A stretch of DNA of 64,000 bases from Cricetomys ansorgei (GCA_026225945.1 JAMJFZ010000818.1:6189501-6253500); one strand, 5' to 3'; shown: positions 10,885-21,300, counted from the first letter of the stretch. Made by a program: numbers and translations. Notes: generated by a model from the sequence alone, not told the origin.

Positions 10885-11253
10885 GGTGCAAGGAGAAAAG
10901 AGCAACTTGGGGAGGAAAGGGTTTATTTTGTCTTATTGCTTACTGTCCATCCTGCAGAGATAGACAGTACCCCAGGGCAGGAACTCAAGGCAGAAACCCG
11001 GAGGCAGGCACTGAAGCAGAAGCCATGAAGGAACGCTGCTCCCCGGCTTGCGCTCTGGGCTCACTTTTCCTCCAGCTGCCTTTCTCACACCTCCCAGGAG
11101 TGGACCATCCACGGTGGGATGGACACGCCCACATCAATCCCTAATCACAAAAATGTCCCACAGACTAGCCTACAGCCTAATGGGAGAAAGTGAGGTTCTT
11201 CTTTCTAGATGAATCTAGTTTGTGTCAGACTGACAAGAAGAAACTAACCAGTA
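10885..11253 (-). mobile_element. MaLR-type LTR
   Basis: Complement order typical of the family: 'gagcaacttggggaggaaag', 'ggcaggaactcaaggcagaa', 'cccacatcaatccctaatca', 'gtttgtgtcagactgacaag'. A CA array abuts its end. Confidence 0.7.
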
Positions 11254-11800
11254 CAAACACACATACACACACACGCACATACATATACACACACATGCAC
11301 ATACACACACATACATACACACATACACACACATACACATATACCTACAAACGCACACACACATACACACATATGCACATACACACACATACACACACAT
11401 ATGCACATACACACACACATACACACACACATAAATACACACACATACATATACACATACACACACATACACACACATACACATATACCTACAAATGCAC
11501 ACACACATACACACATACACACACATACACACATACACACACATACACACGCACATAAATATACACACACATGCACACACATACATGCACACACACACAT
11601 ACACACACACACATACACACATACCTACAAACACATACAGACACATACACACATGTACATACATACACACATGCACATACACACATACACACACAGACAC
11701 ACACACATGCACATACACACACACAGACACACATACATGCATATGCACACACATATAGCACACATATACACACACACATACACACTCACAAACACACTCT
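11254..11800. repeat. (CA)n array with a longer internal period
   Basis: About 545 bp of CA with ATA, GCA and CCTACAAA variants. The rare variant ATACCTACAAA recurs at 11341 and 11485 (144 bp apart) and in related form near 11622, so larger blocks have been duplicated. Confidence 0.95.
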
Positions 11801-11839
11801 GGCACACATGCATGCATGCACAACCCACAGTTATTTCTT

Positions 11840-11974
11840 TTTACTTTCTGAAAGATGTAGAAACCGTTGTCTGCCAGAGTAGAAAATGCAACGTTTGAAA
11901 GACAACTTTTCTTCTAGAACCCGCGAGGGAGTTCAAGCCACCAGGTCTTGTGCTAATGTTAAGAGGGTAGAAAC
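11840..11974. other. Unique spacer
   Basis: Between the CA array and the next LTR-like element. No feature was recognised. Confidence 0.4.
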
Positions 11975-12290
11975 GTAATCCAACAGTGGCATTTACAACT
12001 GTGGCCTGTGAGGGGTGATTAGATTAGATAAGGTCATCAGAAGGAGGCTCCAAGATTACATTTTAGTGGCTTTCCAGCAAGAAGGAAACAATTGCCCTGA
12101 GAGATACTCATATCCCACCCACAATGTGACAAGTCAACCACAGTCCTTGACAGGGCCTGTGCCATACTGTTTGGACTTCTGGTCAACCTAATCTAACCGT
12201 GGCCTAAACAGAGCTCTTTTATAATTCTATGACATAGCCTGCCTCTGGTACCTTGTTGCAGTAATGAAAAGCTGACTGATACAGCACATA
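11975..12290 (+). mobile_element. MLT1-like MaLR LTR
   Basis: The order 'gattagattagataaggtca', 'ggaggctccaagattaca', 'ttggacttctggtcaac' and 'accttgttgcagtaatgaaa...ctgactgatacag' parallels old MLT1/MST-type LTRs. Highly diverged; subfamily not assigned. Confidence 0.5.
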
Positions 12291-12535
12291 GGACAAATAG
12301 GAAATACAAATACAACCTTGCTTATTCCCTTTCTAGTTAGCCTTGTTAAGAGTGACCATTTTTACCAAATCTTGGAGCATCTGGTCTAAAACTTGGCCTA
12401 ATATGACACTTGGATGTTTTTTCCAGTTCTTTTTGGTAGCTAGGATCTTTCTGTTAGCTGTTGAGGGTTTTTGGTTTTTTTTTTCTGAAATCAGTGACAG
12501 ATGCTGATTTTTATCCCCTAGGTCTCTGTATCCCT
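12291..12535. other. Unique AT-rich sequence
   Basis: Includes a T10 stretch at 12475-12485. No repeat or gene was recognised. Confidence 0.35.
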
Positions 12536-13215
12536 TAAGTTTTCATTTCTGTGACAAAATGCCTGACCAAAGCAACCCAGCAGAGGAAGGGGCTGTATTG
12601 TCTCACAGTTTGAAGGGACACTGGTTGTTGTGGGATAGTCGCCAGAGAAGACTGCTCCGGACATGGGTTTAAGCCAATAGAAAGTCTTCATCAGCCGGCC
12701 ATCAACTACATTGGGTGTTCAGGTTCCCAGTGTAGCTGCAAGCCTTTCTTGGGGTGAGTTTTTAAGCACAAAAACCATATCCTGGGTTGACATACTTCAG
12801 TTAACAAGTACTGTTAGGCAAAAGCAGAACTACAGAAGCTAAAAGGCAAGGTTAGTACATTTTGAGACTTTTCCAGGACTGTATGGACCTTGATGGATGA
12901 GGCCTCTGTTTTAGTTTTGGAAGGTGGTGCTGTCTCCGTGCTGAGCCTTACAGCCTGAAGGGCCCTTCCATCATGGAGTCGGTTGTGCTAAGGTCTCAGG
13001 GCCTACTAAGGTCTGGGGCCCTGTTACAAGGTTACTGGTGGCATTGCATTTGTGGTCAGGAAGCAGAGAGAGTTAAATGCGCTCAACTTACAGGGTATGT
13101 CTTCCCATGGTAATTAACCTCATCTAGAAAATTCCTCTCAGACATGCCCCATGACTTGTACCCACAGAGATTCTAAATCCCATCATGTTGAAAATGAAGA
13201 TTTTTATCACCACAA
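12536..13215 (-). mobile_element. Degenerate MaLR-type LTR, possibly with other sequence inside
   Basis: The left edge 'tttctgtgacaaaatgcctg' and 'ctgtattgtctcacagttt' match a reversed 3' end. The right edge 'cctctcagacatgcccca' to 'tttttatcaccacaatat' matches a reversed 5' end. The middle is too diverged to confirm continuity. Confidence 0.4.
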
Positions 13216-13249
13216 TATCTGAGGCAATTACTGCTTTCGTCCTTTTTTA

Positions 13250-13570
13250 AAAAATAATTTCATGTGTGCATCCACGTGTGTGCACGTGTGCATGTAGTGC
13301 ATGTGCACATGTGTGCACACACGTGTGGAGACCAGAAGTTAACATCAGTAGTTAACATCTTCCGCCAACACTATTTTTTAAGAAAGACTCTCTTGTTGGA
13401 TCTGGAGCTCATTGGTTAGACTAGGCCAGCTGACCAGAGGACCCCTTTCTCCTCATCACCGGGGCTGCAGATATTCACTGCCACACGTGGCTATTACATG
13501 GGCCCTGGGGGCTCAAACCCTGATCCTCATGCTTGAGTGGCAGGCGCTTTTCCCACTGAGCCGTCTCCTC
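13250..13570 (-). mobile_element. Long tRNA-derived SINE, reverse orientation
   Basis: On the plus strand a GT-rich tail (13260-13325) precedes 'tctggagctcattggttaga', 'gggctcaaaccctgatcctc' and the head complement 'ccactgagccgtctcctcag'. Confidence 0.7.
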
Positions 13571-13985
13571 AGCACATCCTGTCCTGTTTATTATCCTCCT
13601 GGGTGTCTCTTAGCCTCTCGTGGATCCCATGTCTTTTCCTCTTGCCACGTTTCTTTTTCATTTTATGCTAGTTCATTATCTGGGAACTTGCTGGGAACTC
13701 TCTGGGACCGTGGGAAGCGAATCACTAACGCTCCCTGCATATCTAAGAATGCGTTTGTTTTGCTCTCCCCCTTGATTGATTATCCCATTGAATACGGAAC
13801 TCCAAGTTTGAAGTCGATTTCCCTGACAAGGCAGAAGCCTCACTTTGTTCTCTGTTCAACTGGAGTGGCTCTGGGAGCTCGGAACCGGCTTGGTGCACCA
13901 TTTGTATGCGTGCTCTCATGCTCTTCCTATAAGATTTCAGAATCTCCTAAGCTGCTCCTAGATGCCCATTGTCTCCCAAAAGGTC
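13571..13985. other. Unique sequence, no gene recognised
   Basis: Part of a 260-codon plus-strand open frame that begins inside the preceding SINE and ends in the next one. The frame has no domain and is considered chance. Confidence 0.35.
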
Positions 13986-14265
13986 CTGTGACTATAGCTG
14001 GGTGGAGATCTTTGTATGTCTGTGTGTGTGCACGCATGTGTGCAGGCACGTGTGCACATGTGTGTGTGCTTGCCTATGGAGGCCAGAGGACAACCTTGGA
14101 GTTCTTCTTCAATTATTCTCTTTATTATTTTAATTATGTTTATTTGCGTGTGTGTGTGTGTGTGTCACAGTGTGAGTATGAAGTCAGAGGATAATCTTCC
14201 AGAGGTAAGGCAGGCTGGGCCGGCTCGGGGCAGACACTGCATCAGTAAGCCATCTTCTCTGCAGG
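13986..14265 (-). mobile_element. Two reverse SINE fragments with GT tracts
   Basis: Tail-like GT with 'ctatggaggccagaggacaa' (about 14010-14100) is followed by a T-rich and GT-rich piece with 'tgaagtcagaggataatctt' (14110-14200). These are the distal halves of tRNA-derived SINEs, incomplete at the head. Confidence 0.5.
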
Positions 14266-14515
14266 GGAGCCACACACGATCAGGCATGTGGGCCCTCATC
14301 GTCGTGGAGACCAGTCCAAAACAGATAACAGAAATGGAGAGTCAGCATTCTGAGTCTTTACAGCATGCTTGACATTGCCGCGGCAGCCAAGCTTGATCGG
14401 TCAGCTTGTATCTTGAGTGTCTTTTTTAAAATTCCATTTTCTAGTAATTAATTTTTATTATACTTTACAAAACAATCAATCCATAACAGCTTAGACATTT
14501 TTTTAAACATTTGGT
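14266..14515. other. Unique sequence
   Basis: No repeat or exon recognised. AT-rich at 14420-14500. Confidence 0.35.
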
Positions 14516-14520
14516 TTTAC

Positions 14521-14640
14521 TCTTTTTTTTTTTTTTAAGTCTTGCTATCCAGCCCAGGCTAGCCTCAAACTGGTAATCCTCCTGCCTCAGTCTCTCAAGT
14601 GCAGTAATTGCAGGTCTACACCACCACACCCGGCTTAGAC
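14521..14640 (-). mobile_element. B1 SINE
   Basis: A T-run (complement of the A-tail) is followed by 'ctatccagcccaggctagcc', 'cctcctgcctcagtctctca' and 'ccaccacacccggc'. It is a near-complete monomeric B1. Confidence 0.85.
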
Positions 14641-14974
14641 ATTTATTTTCAAATGGGAGGTGGGGGAGGTCTGGGAGTGTTATACTGCAGAAAGTTCCAG
14701 AAGCACTGCTGTTATGAGATTCTGATGTTTGGGTCTGAGGTAACTGTTGCAGTGTTGAAATCAGAGCGTTTGTGGCGCCTGACACGATGCTGTCACGCGG
14801 TCAGGCACACAGCGTTCCCCCCTGGAAGCTTCAAAGCCCGAATCCCCCTGCTGCTGGCTGAGGACACATAGTTAGCAGTCCCTGCAAGGACTGTCTTCAG
14901 CCCTGCATTTGTTTCTTCATGGGTGAGGCCCTAGATCCAGTCCCCAGTACAGCCCCACCCTCCAAATGAAGATC
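14641..14974. other. Mostly unique, with a short ID 3' fragment
   Basis: Around 14925-14955 'ggccctagatccagtccccagtacagc' (in two parts) resembles the 3' half of an ID element. The rest is not recognised. Confidence 0.35.
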
Positions 14975-15345
14975 CTCTGTCTTTTTTATGTGTTTATGTG
15001 TGGGCTCCTGTGTGTGGACAACGTCATGCACATGTATGTGGACAGTGTCGGGCACACGTATGTACATACAAGTAGAAGGTAGAGGTTGACATCTTCTTCA
15101 ATCACTCCCCACATATTTCTTTGAGGCAGGGCCTCTCTTGGGACCCAGAGCTCACAGACTCCTCGAGTCTAACTAGGCAACTTGCATTGGGAGTGACCTG
15201 TCTCTGCTTCCCGCACCTTGAAACTACAGTTGGGCTACTGTGCCTGCTCACCATGCACATGGGTGCTGGGGATTTGAACTCTGGTCTCCATACTTGCACT
15301 GCAAGCGCTTCTCATCTGCTGAGCCATCCCTCCAGAGCCTGTCCC
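14975..15345 (-). mobile_element. Long tRNA-derived SINE, reverse orientation
   Basis: The plus strand gives a tail 'ggacagtgtcgggcacacgt', the body complement 'gaggcagggcctctcttggg' and 'ccagagctcacagactcc', and the head complement 'tgctgagccatccctccag'. Nearly full length. Confidence 0.75.
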
Positions 15346-15737
15346 ACCTGGTATATATCAAGTAATCCTACTCGGGTGTCTTTGAAACTTGCAGCCCATC
15401 AACAAACATTCAATTTTCTTAAGAAATACTTGATCTCTACATGAAATGTCCGAGAGGGTTGCTATGTAAATCGCTTCAGTATACTTCAAAGTGTTCCAGT
15501 GGCAGAATCAAACAATGGTTCCTAGATTTAGGATGAGATCAACCAAAACTGAATAGAATTTAAAAATTAGTGCCTGTACATAGCAGCCACCTGCCCAGCA
15601 CTCAGTGGTCAGAAGTAGCTGAGTGCAGCCATATTGGACTGTGAAGTTCGGTGACTTCGTGAGGGTTTTATACCACATGGCACACACATTTACCAAAATG
15701 CATTTCATCACACAGCCAAAACCTGCCTGTCAATTTT
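15346..15737. other. Unique sequence
   Basis: No known repeat. Short open frames only. Confidence 0.35.
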
Positions 15738-15905
15738 AGGGATTGGAGAGATGGCTCATTGACTAAGAGCAATTGCTATTCTTGCAGAGGACTCAAATTC
15801 TGTTCCCAGCACCCACACCAGATCACTGCCACCTCCTGTGACTTCAGTTCCAGGGACCAGATACTCTCTGCTGGCCTCTGCAGGCACCTGCACTCATGTG
15901 AGTGG
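15738..15905 (+). mobile_element. B3-type SINE
   Basis: Head 'ggattggagagatggctcat', then 'cagaggactcaaattctgtt', 'ttcagttccagggaccaga' and 'tggcctctgcaggcacctg'. This is the normal B3 order. Confidence 0.8.
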
Positions 15906-16080
15906 AGAGAGAGAGAGACAGAGAAAGACAGAGAGAGAGAAAGAGATATGCATAATATTTAAATAATATATATAGGTAATTTAAACACGCACACTCACAG
16001 AGAAACAAAGAAAGAGACAGACACACATAATTTTTAAATAATATATATAAATAATTTAAACACACACATGTATACCCACA
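15906..16080. repeat. GA-rich tract with a 75-bp two-copy duplication
   Basis: The word CATAATATTTAAATAATATA starts at 15951 and its near copy (one base different in the first 11) at 16026. The flanking purine and AC-rich segments are also duplicated, giving a 75-bp period in the tail of the B3. Confidence 0.8.
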
Positions 16081-16109
16081 TGTAAATTGTTACCTTTAAA
16101 AGCTCTCTG

Positions 16110-16433
16110 AGTAGGGCTAGCCGACAGCTCAGTGGGTAAAGGGCTTGCCTTACAAACATGAAGATGTTAGCCCCACTCCCAGAACCCATGTTTTTAAAAG
16201 AAGCTGAGTACGGCACCACATGCTTGTAACCCCAGCTCTGGGGAGGCAGAGACAGGTGGGCCCCTAGGACTCGCTGGACAGCCAGCCTAGCAACTTGGTG
16301 AATTCCAAGTTAACGACAGACATTGTCTCAAAACAAGTGCACAACACCTAGTAATCAACACCCACGGCTGAACTCTGACCTTCACACACACACATCATGC
16401 AACTACACATATGCATGTACCCTCTCTCTCTCT

Positions 16434-16470
<37 letters not shown>
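16110..16470 (+). mobile_element. Long tRNA-derived SINE with CA tail
   Basis: Head 'tagggctagccgacagctca', middle 'agctctggggaggcagagac' and 'actcgctggacagccagcct', then a CT/CA tail with (CA)n at 16437-16470. Confidence 0.75.
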
Positions 16471-16472
<2 letters not shown>

Positions 16473-16908
16473 ATAAAACCGTTTCATTTAATTTATAAAA
16501 ATAAAAATAAAAAGGGTCTGCTCAATGTATGTGATGTTCTGGGTTCAATCCCCAATATGGGGACAAACCCAATTCCCCCTGTATAGGATGGAGGGTTTAG
16601 AGGGCCCCTTACCAATGTCTGCTGTTTTGAAATGCATCCAAAATAAAGATTGATGGATGGAGAGATTATGATGCACCAAAAGATCAACTACAGAATCAGG
16701 TGGTGGGGAATCATGGATTCACTATGCCGTTCTTCTAAACTTTCTGAACGTTTCTCATTTTTAATTAGATTTGGGTGGGGGGACGCCAAGTCTTAATGAA
16801 CTACACCTGCATTCAATCCCAGCCATAAATGTCAAAAAGCAAAGACTGAGTGAGAGGGAAGAACAAAAGGGAGTCTATGCTTTTTCCAGTTATGGCAGTT
16901 CATGACCA
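16471..16908. other. Unique sequence left of ID array A
   Basis: A weak ID-3'-like word ('tgggttcaatccccaatatg') lies at about 16540. Otherwise no feature was recognised. Confidence 0.35.
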
Positions 16909-17483
16909 GGGACTGGGGGTGAGGCTCAGTGGTAGAGCACCTGCCTAGAATCCCCCAGTGAGGGGCTGGGGTGTGGCTCAGTGGTAGAGCCCCTGCCTAG
17001 AATCCCCCAGTGAGGGGCTGGGGTGTGGCTCAGTGGTAGAGCCCCTGACTAGAATCCCCCAGTGAGGAGCTGGGGTGTGGCTCAGTGGTAGAGCCCCTGC
17101 CTAGAATCCCCCAGTGAGGGGCTGGGGGTGTGGCTCAGTGGTAGAGCACCTGCCTAGAATCCCCCAGTGAGGGGCTGGGGTGTGGCTCAGTGGTAGAGCA
17201 CCTGCCTAGAATCCCCCAGTGAGGGGCTGGGGACATGGCTCGGTGTTGGAGCACCTGCCTAGAATCCCCCAGTGAGGGGCTGGGGTGTGGCTCAGTGGTA
17301 GAGTGCCTGCCTAGAATCCCCCAGTGAGGGGCTGGGATGTGGCTCAGTGGTAGAGCACCTGCCTAGAATCCCCCAGTGAGGGGCTGGAGGTGTGGCTCAG
17401 TGGTAGAGCCCCTGCCTAGAATCCCCAGTGAAGGGCTGGGGTGTGGCTCAGTGGTAGAGCAGCTGTCTAGAATCCCCCAGTGA
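16909..17483 (+). repeat. ID-derived 52-bp tandem array A (11 units)
   Basis: Units start at 16909, 16962, 17014, 17066, 17118, 17171, 17223, 17276, 17328, 17380 and 17432, so the period is 52-53 bp. Each unit has an ID head (GGGGCTGGGGTGTGGCTCAG), a tRNA A-box-like TGGCTCAGTGG, and TGCCTAG joined directly to AATCCCCCAGTGA. That junction skips about 20 bp of a normal ID, including the 5' half of the B box. Most units differ by only 0-4 bases. Confidence 0.95.
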
Positions 17484-17575
17484 GGGGCTGGAGGTGTGGC
17501 TTAGCAGCATGCCTTCTTCCTATACAGAAAACCCTGAATCTCCGTCAATGCAAAAATAAAAAGTAGCAATGCTCC
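17484..17575 (+). mobile_element. Terminal full-length ID element of array A
   Basis: The last unit starts like the others, but instead of the deletion junction it runs through a complete, diverged ID 3' half ('accctgaatctccgtcaatg') to an A-rich end ('caaaaataaaaag'). Confidence 0.7.
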
Positions 17576-17854
17576 AGTCTCAGATGGGGCTGAGTGTGCT
17601 GCTACCAGGTGGTACAGTGACTGGAAGACAGCTGGGGTGTGTGTTGGGGGTGGGGATGGGGTATACACAGAAGTCCCATGTTTTGATGGAACATGATATG
17701 GGTGTGAACTACAGGTTTTGTTCAGTTAGTTAGGAGTTGTCACCCTGGTGCCTGTGCCCTGTGTACATCCTCAAACACTTCAGTTTTCTTCAAGCATGTA
17801 GATTCCTTTCTCACCAACATGGGGCAGGGTGGAGACTCTCTTCACCGATCCAAA
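17576..17854. other. Unique sequence
   Basis: No repeat or gene recognised; includes GTGTGTTGGGGGTGGGG. Confidence 0.35.
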
Positions 17855-18125
17855 GGTTTCTAGAGGGCTTAGCAGGTAAGAGCTGTTGCTGTGCAAACAG
17901 GAGGTCCTGAGTTCAAATCCTAAGCACCCTCACAAAAAGCCCTGTTTGGCTAGGTCTGCAACCCCAGGGCTGTGGGGGTGGAAACAGGAGGGAGTCACTG
18001 TGGCTTTCTGTCCACCAGTGTAGCTCCAGGTACAGGGAGAGACTCCAGGGAAGAAGGCAGCGTGTGATTGGTAAAGCTAGAAGCAGACCGCATCATCTAG
18101 ATACCTGTGCACAATACCCCGCCCC
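17855..18125 (+). mobile_element. Long tRNA-derived SINE
   Basis: Head 'agagggcttagcaggtaaga', then 'aggtcctgagttcaaatcct', 'gggctgtgggggtggaaaca' and 'caggtacagggagagactcc'. The tail is C-rich instead of CA. Confidence 0.65.
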
Positions 18126-18760
18126 CACCCCACACTGTAAAAAGTAATCATAATTAATTTTTCAAAAAGTTTTCTCCAAAGGCAAGCCTATTTCCCTGAG
18201 CCCAGTGTTAGGGAAACACATGCTGGCATTTTATTTTAGGGACATTCTCTTTGTGGTTCTTGGTACCATTTCAGAGAAACTCGAGTCTCCAGTGGTTGGA
18301 GCAGCCACCCCCCACATCACCCCTCCCAGTGAAGAAATCCAAGACCACCACCCCATTCCAAACTACCCAAGAAAACCTCAGAAAGAGGGACGCCCGTCCT
18401 AAGCCTACACTGGGGCCCTGTGGTTGACAGCCCAGGCTGGGCCAGCTTCACCCCATCTAAAGCAGGCAGCCTGGTCACCTTGGACTCAGCACCCAGGACC
18501 CCTGGCCTAGCCCCTGCAGTGTGTCCACCCCAGGCCCACCTTACAGCCAGGCCGCCAAAGCCTTGGGCTCAAACTCAACCCCTCCCCCTTCCTTATCTCT
18601 TTTTCTAACCTTTCATGATTTTTTTCAAGTCTCACTTCCTGTCGGGTTTTGCATTTTTCTCCCCCCTCTCCCCGCCCCTACCAGCCTATGACACACTTTC
18701 TCTCTGTCTCCTCTCTCTTCTTTCTCTCCATCTCTTCTCTCTATCTCTCCTCCCTTTGAG
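18126..18760. other. GC-rich unique sequence with long pyrimidine tract
   Basis: 18250-18600 is non-repetitive and C-rich. 18655-18757 is almost entirely C/T and ends in TTTGAG. It could serve as the branch and polypyrimidine region of a splice acceptor, or be simple low-complexity DNA. Confidence 0.4.
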
Positions 18761-18918
18761 TCCTGGGACTCCTGGCCCCCGGCATCCCTACGGGTGCCCA
18801 AGGCCCAAGGAGGGTGGCGGCCTCGGACAGGTACACCCTGGTGACTGGAACCTGCTGGAGGAAGTCGGAGGCCTGCGTGGAGGAAGCACCCGGAGCCTGT
18901 GGAGCATGAGGGCCCCAG
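18761..18918 (+). CDS. Candidate internal exon (partial CDS), product unknown
   Basis: A 158-bp GC-rich segment lies between a very long pyrimidine tract ending in AG (18759-18760) and a strong donor match, CCCCAG|GTAGGT (donor GT at 18919). One plus-strand frame (codons from 18762) is open through the whole segment. It would encode a Gly/Pro/Arg-rich peptide of about 52 residues including the words GDWNLLEEVGG and STRSLWSM. I do not recognise a family. The segment is not part of any repeat I know. It could equally be a non-coding RNA exon or chance. Confidence 0.25.
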
Positions 18919-19640
18919 GTAGGTACAGTGGGGTTGGGGACGAGAGGTGATTCTGCAGGGACACCAGGGGCGTGCGTGCGTTCTGGAACGGTAGGGCAGG
19001 CGGTGTGGAGGGGTGGTAAGAATTCCACTCTGAAGCCCCCTCCCCTGCCCCTCTGCTTTCCTGACCCTCCCTAAGAGTTTTGGACCTCTCTCTGCAACTC
19101 TTGGGTCGCTAACTGCAAATATCCCTCACTCAGTCCCTAGCACTCCTCAGAGAGGAATGGGAGAGAGGCAGAGGCTAGCCCAATGAGCTGAAGGCAGAGG
19201 CTAGCCCACTCCCCTCGTTGCACCTGCCATAGAACTTGACTGACATCTGAATGACAGGAAGTTTGCAGTGGTACAGCCCAGTGTAACTCAGAAGAAGCTC
19301 TTGAGAAGATGACCCTCCTTGCTCTCCAGAGAGGGGTGGTGGCCAGGTCAAATTGGGGGACTAACAGTCTGCCACTTAAAGTCACCTCTCCAAGCCCCAT
19401 GGGCAGGTTGAAGAGCTCTTCTGTACCATTGGGGTTCTGAACGCAGGAGAAGGAGGCTGGCAGCCTGGGGATATAGTTATGCTGTAGGAAGCATAGGACA
19501 TTTGCCTAAGCCCGGCAAGAGGCCACCAGCTCAGCCTTGGTCTGACCCAGCCAGTTTGATTTGTAGTTTGAAGATTTTTCTTTTCTTGTGACATTTATGA
19601 CTTTTCTGGAAGGTATGACCTACCAGAAAGAAGCAGAGGG
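18919..19640. other. Unique sequence, no gene recognised
   Basis: Non-repetitive, with a small duplicated block at 19167-19208 ('aggcagaggctagccca' twice). No second exon candidate was found. Confidence 0.4.
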
Positions 19641-19641
19641 C

Positions 19642-19657
19642 GGGGGGGGGGGGGGGG
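19642..19657. repeat. G16 homopolymer
   Basis: An uninterrupted run of 16 G flanked by GGGC and CGG. Prone to length error in assembly and to polymerase slippage. Confidence 0.9.
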
Positions 19658-19886
19658 CGGAGTATCACTCACCCAACATTTATTTAGTACCTTCTCATAC
19701 ATAATGTGTGCTGGAAATCCCAGGCAGTGAATTAGTATATGGACAGGAATTTAACTGCAGTTCTTCACCCTGGCACCTTCCCTGAATCCCAGTCATCTCC
19801 ATCCACAAGGTATCTGTGAAGAGAAAACAGTTCCCCCTGGGCCTGTGATGGGTGCTTCCAGGGTAAGGCCAGCAGCCCTCAGCCTT

Positions 19887-19936
19887 GTGGCACCACCCCC
19901 ACCCCCACCCTACCCCCACCCCACCACCACCCTCGG
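19887..19936 (-). repeat. C-rich tract; potential G-quadruplex on minus strand
   Basis: Consecutive CCCCC, CCCCC, CCC, CCCCC and CCCC blocks separated by 1-2 bases meet the usual four-G-tract rule on the minus strand. A weaker similar tract lies at 20007-20030. Confidence 0.7.
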
Positions 19937-20139
19937 GAAGTAGCCTGCACCTGTGCAGATTCTATTAGCAAAGTATCGGCAAGGAAGGCTGACCTGTTGC
20001 CAACACCTCCACCCCCAACCCCCACCCTCATCACCTCTACCCCTAGCCCCCTGCAGCTGGGAGCCTGCACATCCTTTGCATGACTGAAAAGGAAAATCAC
20101 CATGGCAAATATCTGTAGGTAAAACTCAGAAGGTTGCCA

Positions 20140-20220
20140 GGCACTCTGGAAACAGACTGGAGGACTGAGAGTCCCAGGCTAGCCTGGGCTATACAGAGAA
20201 CGCCTAGACAGACGTAACTC
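20140..20220 (+). mobile_element. B1-like fragment
   Basis: 'gccaggcactctggaaacag' followed by 'cccaggctagcctgggctat' resembles the centre of B1. Truncated at both ends. Confidence 0.5.
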
Positions 20221-20595
20221 TCTGATGAGGATGTCAATGCTTTTGTCTGAGTCAATCAATCAGTGAGTACTTCCTGGACCGCTCTGTGCTTGACACATGG
20301 GGGCCACCGAAGGCCTGTGAAACATGAAGCTGCTTGCCCTGAGATGCCTACCTTGCAGGCAGTGTGCTCTGATGACAAAGAACTCAAGGGAAGTGGGGGT
20401 GGCAGCTGGACTCCAGGGCTCTGTAAGGATTCCAGGCTGAGGAGGGCTGGTAGGGCAACACTTGTGCTTCCTTCTATAGTTTCCTGTGCAGCCTTCCTGG
20501 ACCCTTCCTACAACCAAGCCCTAGGCACAGACCCAGACTGGAAGGCACAGCATTACTGACTGTTCCCATGATAACCCAGCTGAGTAGGCTTCCTT
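20221..20595. other. Unique sequence
   Basis: A 98-codon plus-strand open frame (20263-20559) lacks recognisable domains or splice context. Confidence 0.35.
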
Positions 20596-20599
20596 GCCC

Positions 20600-20700
20600 A
20601 GGCTGTCTCAGCCTCAGTTTCCCTGTCTGCAGTCTCAGTCGTACAGGATGACTGTGAGGTTTGAAAGAAATCAGAGATTGGTGCTCAGTAAATCTACTCT
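20600..20700 (+). mobile_element. MIR fragment
   Basis: 'cctcagtttccctgtctgca' followed by 'gactgtgaggtttgaaagaa' and 'gctcagtaaat' matches the 3' half of MIR. Confidence 0.65.
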
Positions 20701-20859
20701 GGAGATGAACTGCTCTCTCTCAGTTGTGTGACTGCATGGCTTAAGCTGGCTGGAAAATACCTGGATTGATTGAAATCTGGGAGCAAAAAGAAAAAGCAAA
20801 AGACAGCTTTCAGAGAAGTCCCTCAAAAAATGCTCTCTGCAGAAGAAAATTGACAAGGT

Positions 20860-20957
20860 TTTGTTTGGATTTTTGCAATGCTAAAGACTGAAGCCAGGGA
20901 CTTACTCAAGTTAGACAAGGGCTCTATCACTAAGCCACATCTCCATTCCTTTCTGGG
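20860..20957 (-). mobile_element. Terminal full-length ID element of array B
   Basis: On the minus strand it reads ID head, 'gatgtggcttagtgatagag', a complete 3' half ending 'ctttagcattgc', then AAAAATCCAAAC. It is clearly more diverged than the array units on its right. Confidence 0.7.
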
Positions 20958-21300
20958 GGATTCTGGGCAGGTGCTCTACCACTGAGCCACACCCCAGCCC
21001 CTCACTGGGGGATTCTAGGCAGGTGCTCTACCACTGAGCCACACCCCAGCCCCTCACTGGGGGATTCTAAGCAGGTGCTCTGCCACTGAGCCACACCCCA
21101 GCCCCTCACTGGGGGATTCTAGGCAGGTGCTCTACCACTGAGCCACACACCCTAGCCCCTCACTGGGGGATTCTAGGCAGGTGCTCTACCACTGAGCCAC
21201 ACCCCAGCCCCTCACTGGGGTATTCTAGGCAGGTGATCTACCACTGAGCCACACCCCAGCCCCTCACTGGGGGATTCTAGGCAGGAGCTCTATCTACCAC
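20958..21300 (-). repeat. ID-derived 52-bp tandem array B (about 6-7 units)
   Basis: The junction word CTCACTGGGG recurs at 21001, 21053, 21105, 21159, 21211 and 21263 (periods 52, 52, 54, 52, 52). The units are the reverse complement of those in array A, with the same internal deletion junction (GGGGGATTCTAGGCAGG). Confidence 0.95.

Noticed and set aside
13412..14194. 260-codon plus-strand open frame
   Set aside because: It starts in one reversed SINE, crosses unique DNA and ends in another SINE's GT tail. It shows no family similarity, no conserved motif and no clear start context.
16909..17483. Regular 52-bp repeats as a CRISPR array
   Set aside because: Repeats are contiguous with no variable spacers, derive from an ID SINE, and lie in mammalian DNA.
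16909..17575. ID units as functional tRNA genes
   Set aside because: The A box is present, but the B box half and the anticodon-arm region are deleted in array units. Terminal IDs are SINE copies that do not fold as intact tRNAs.
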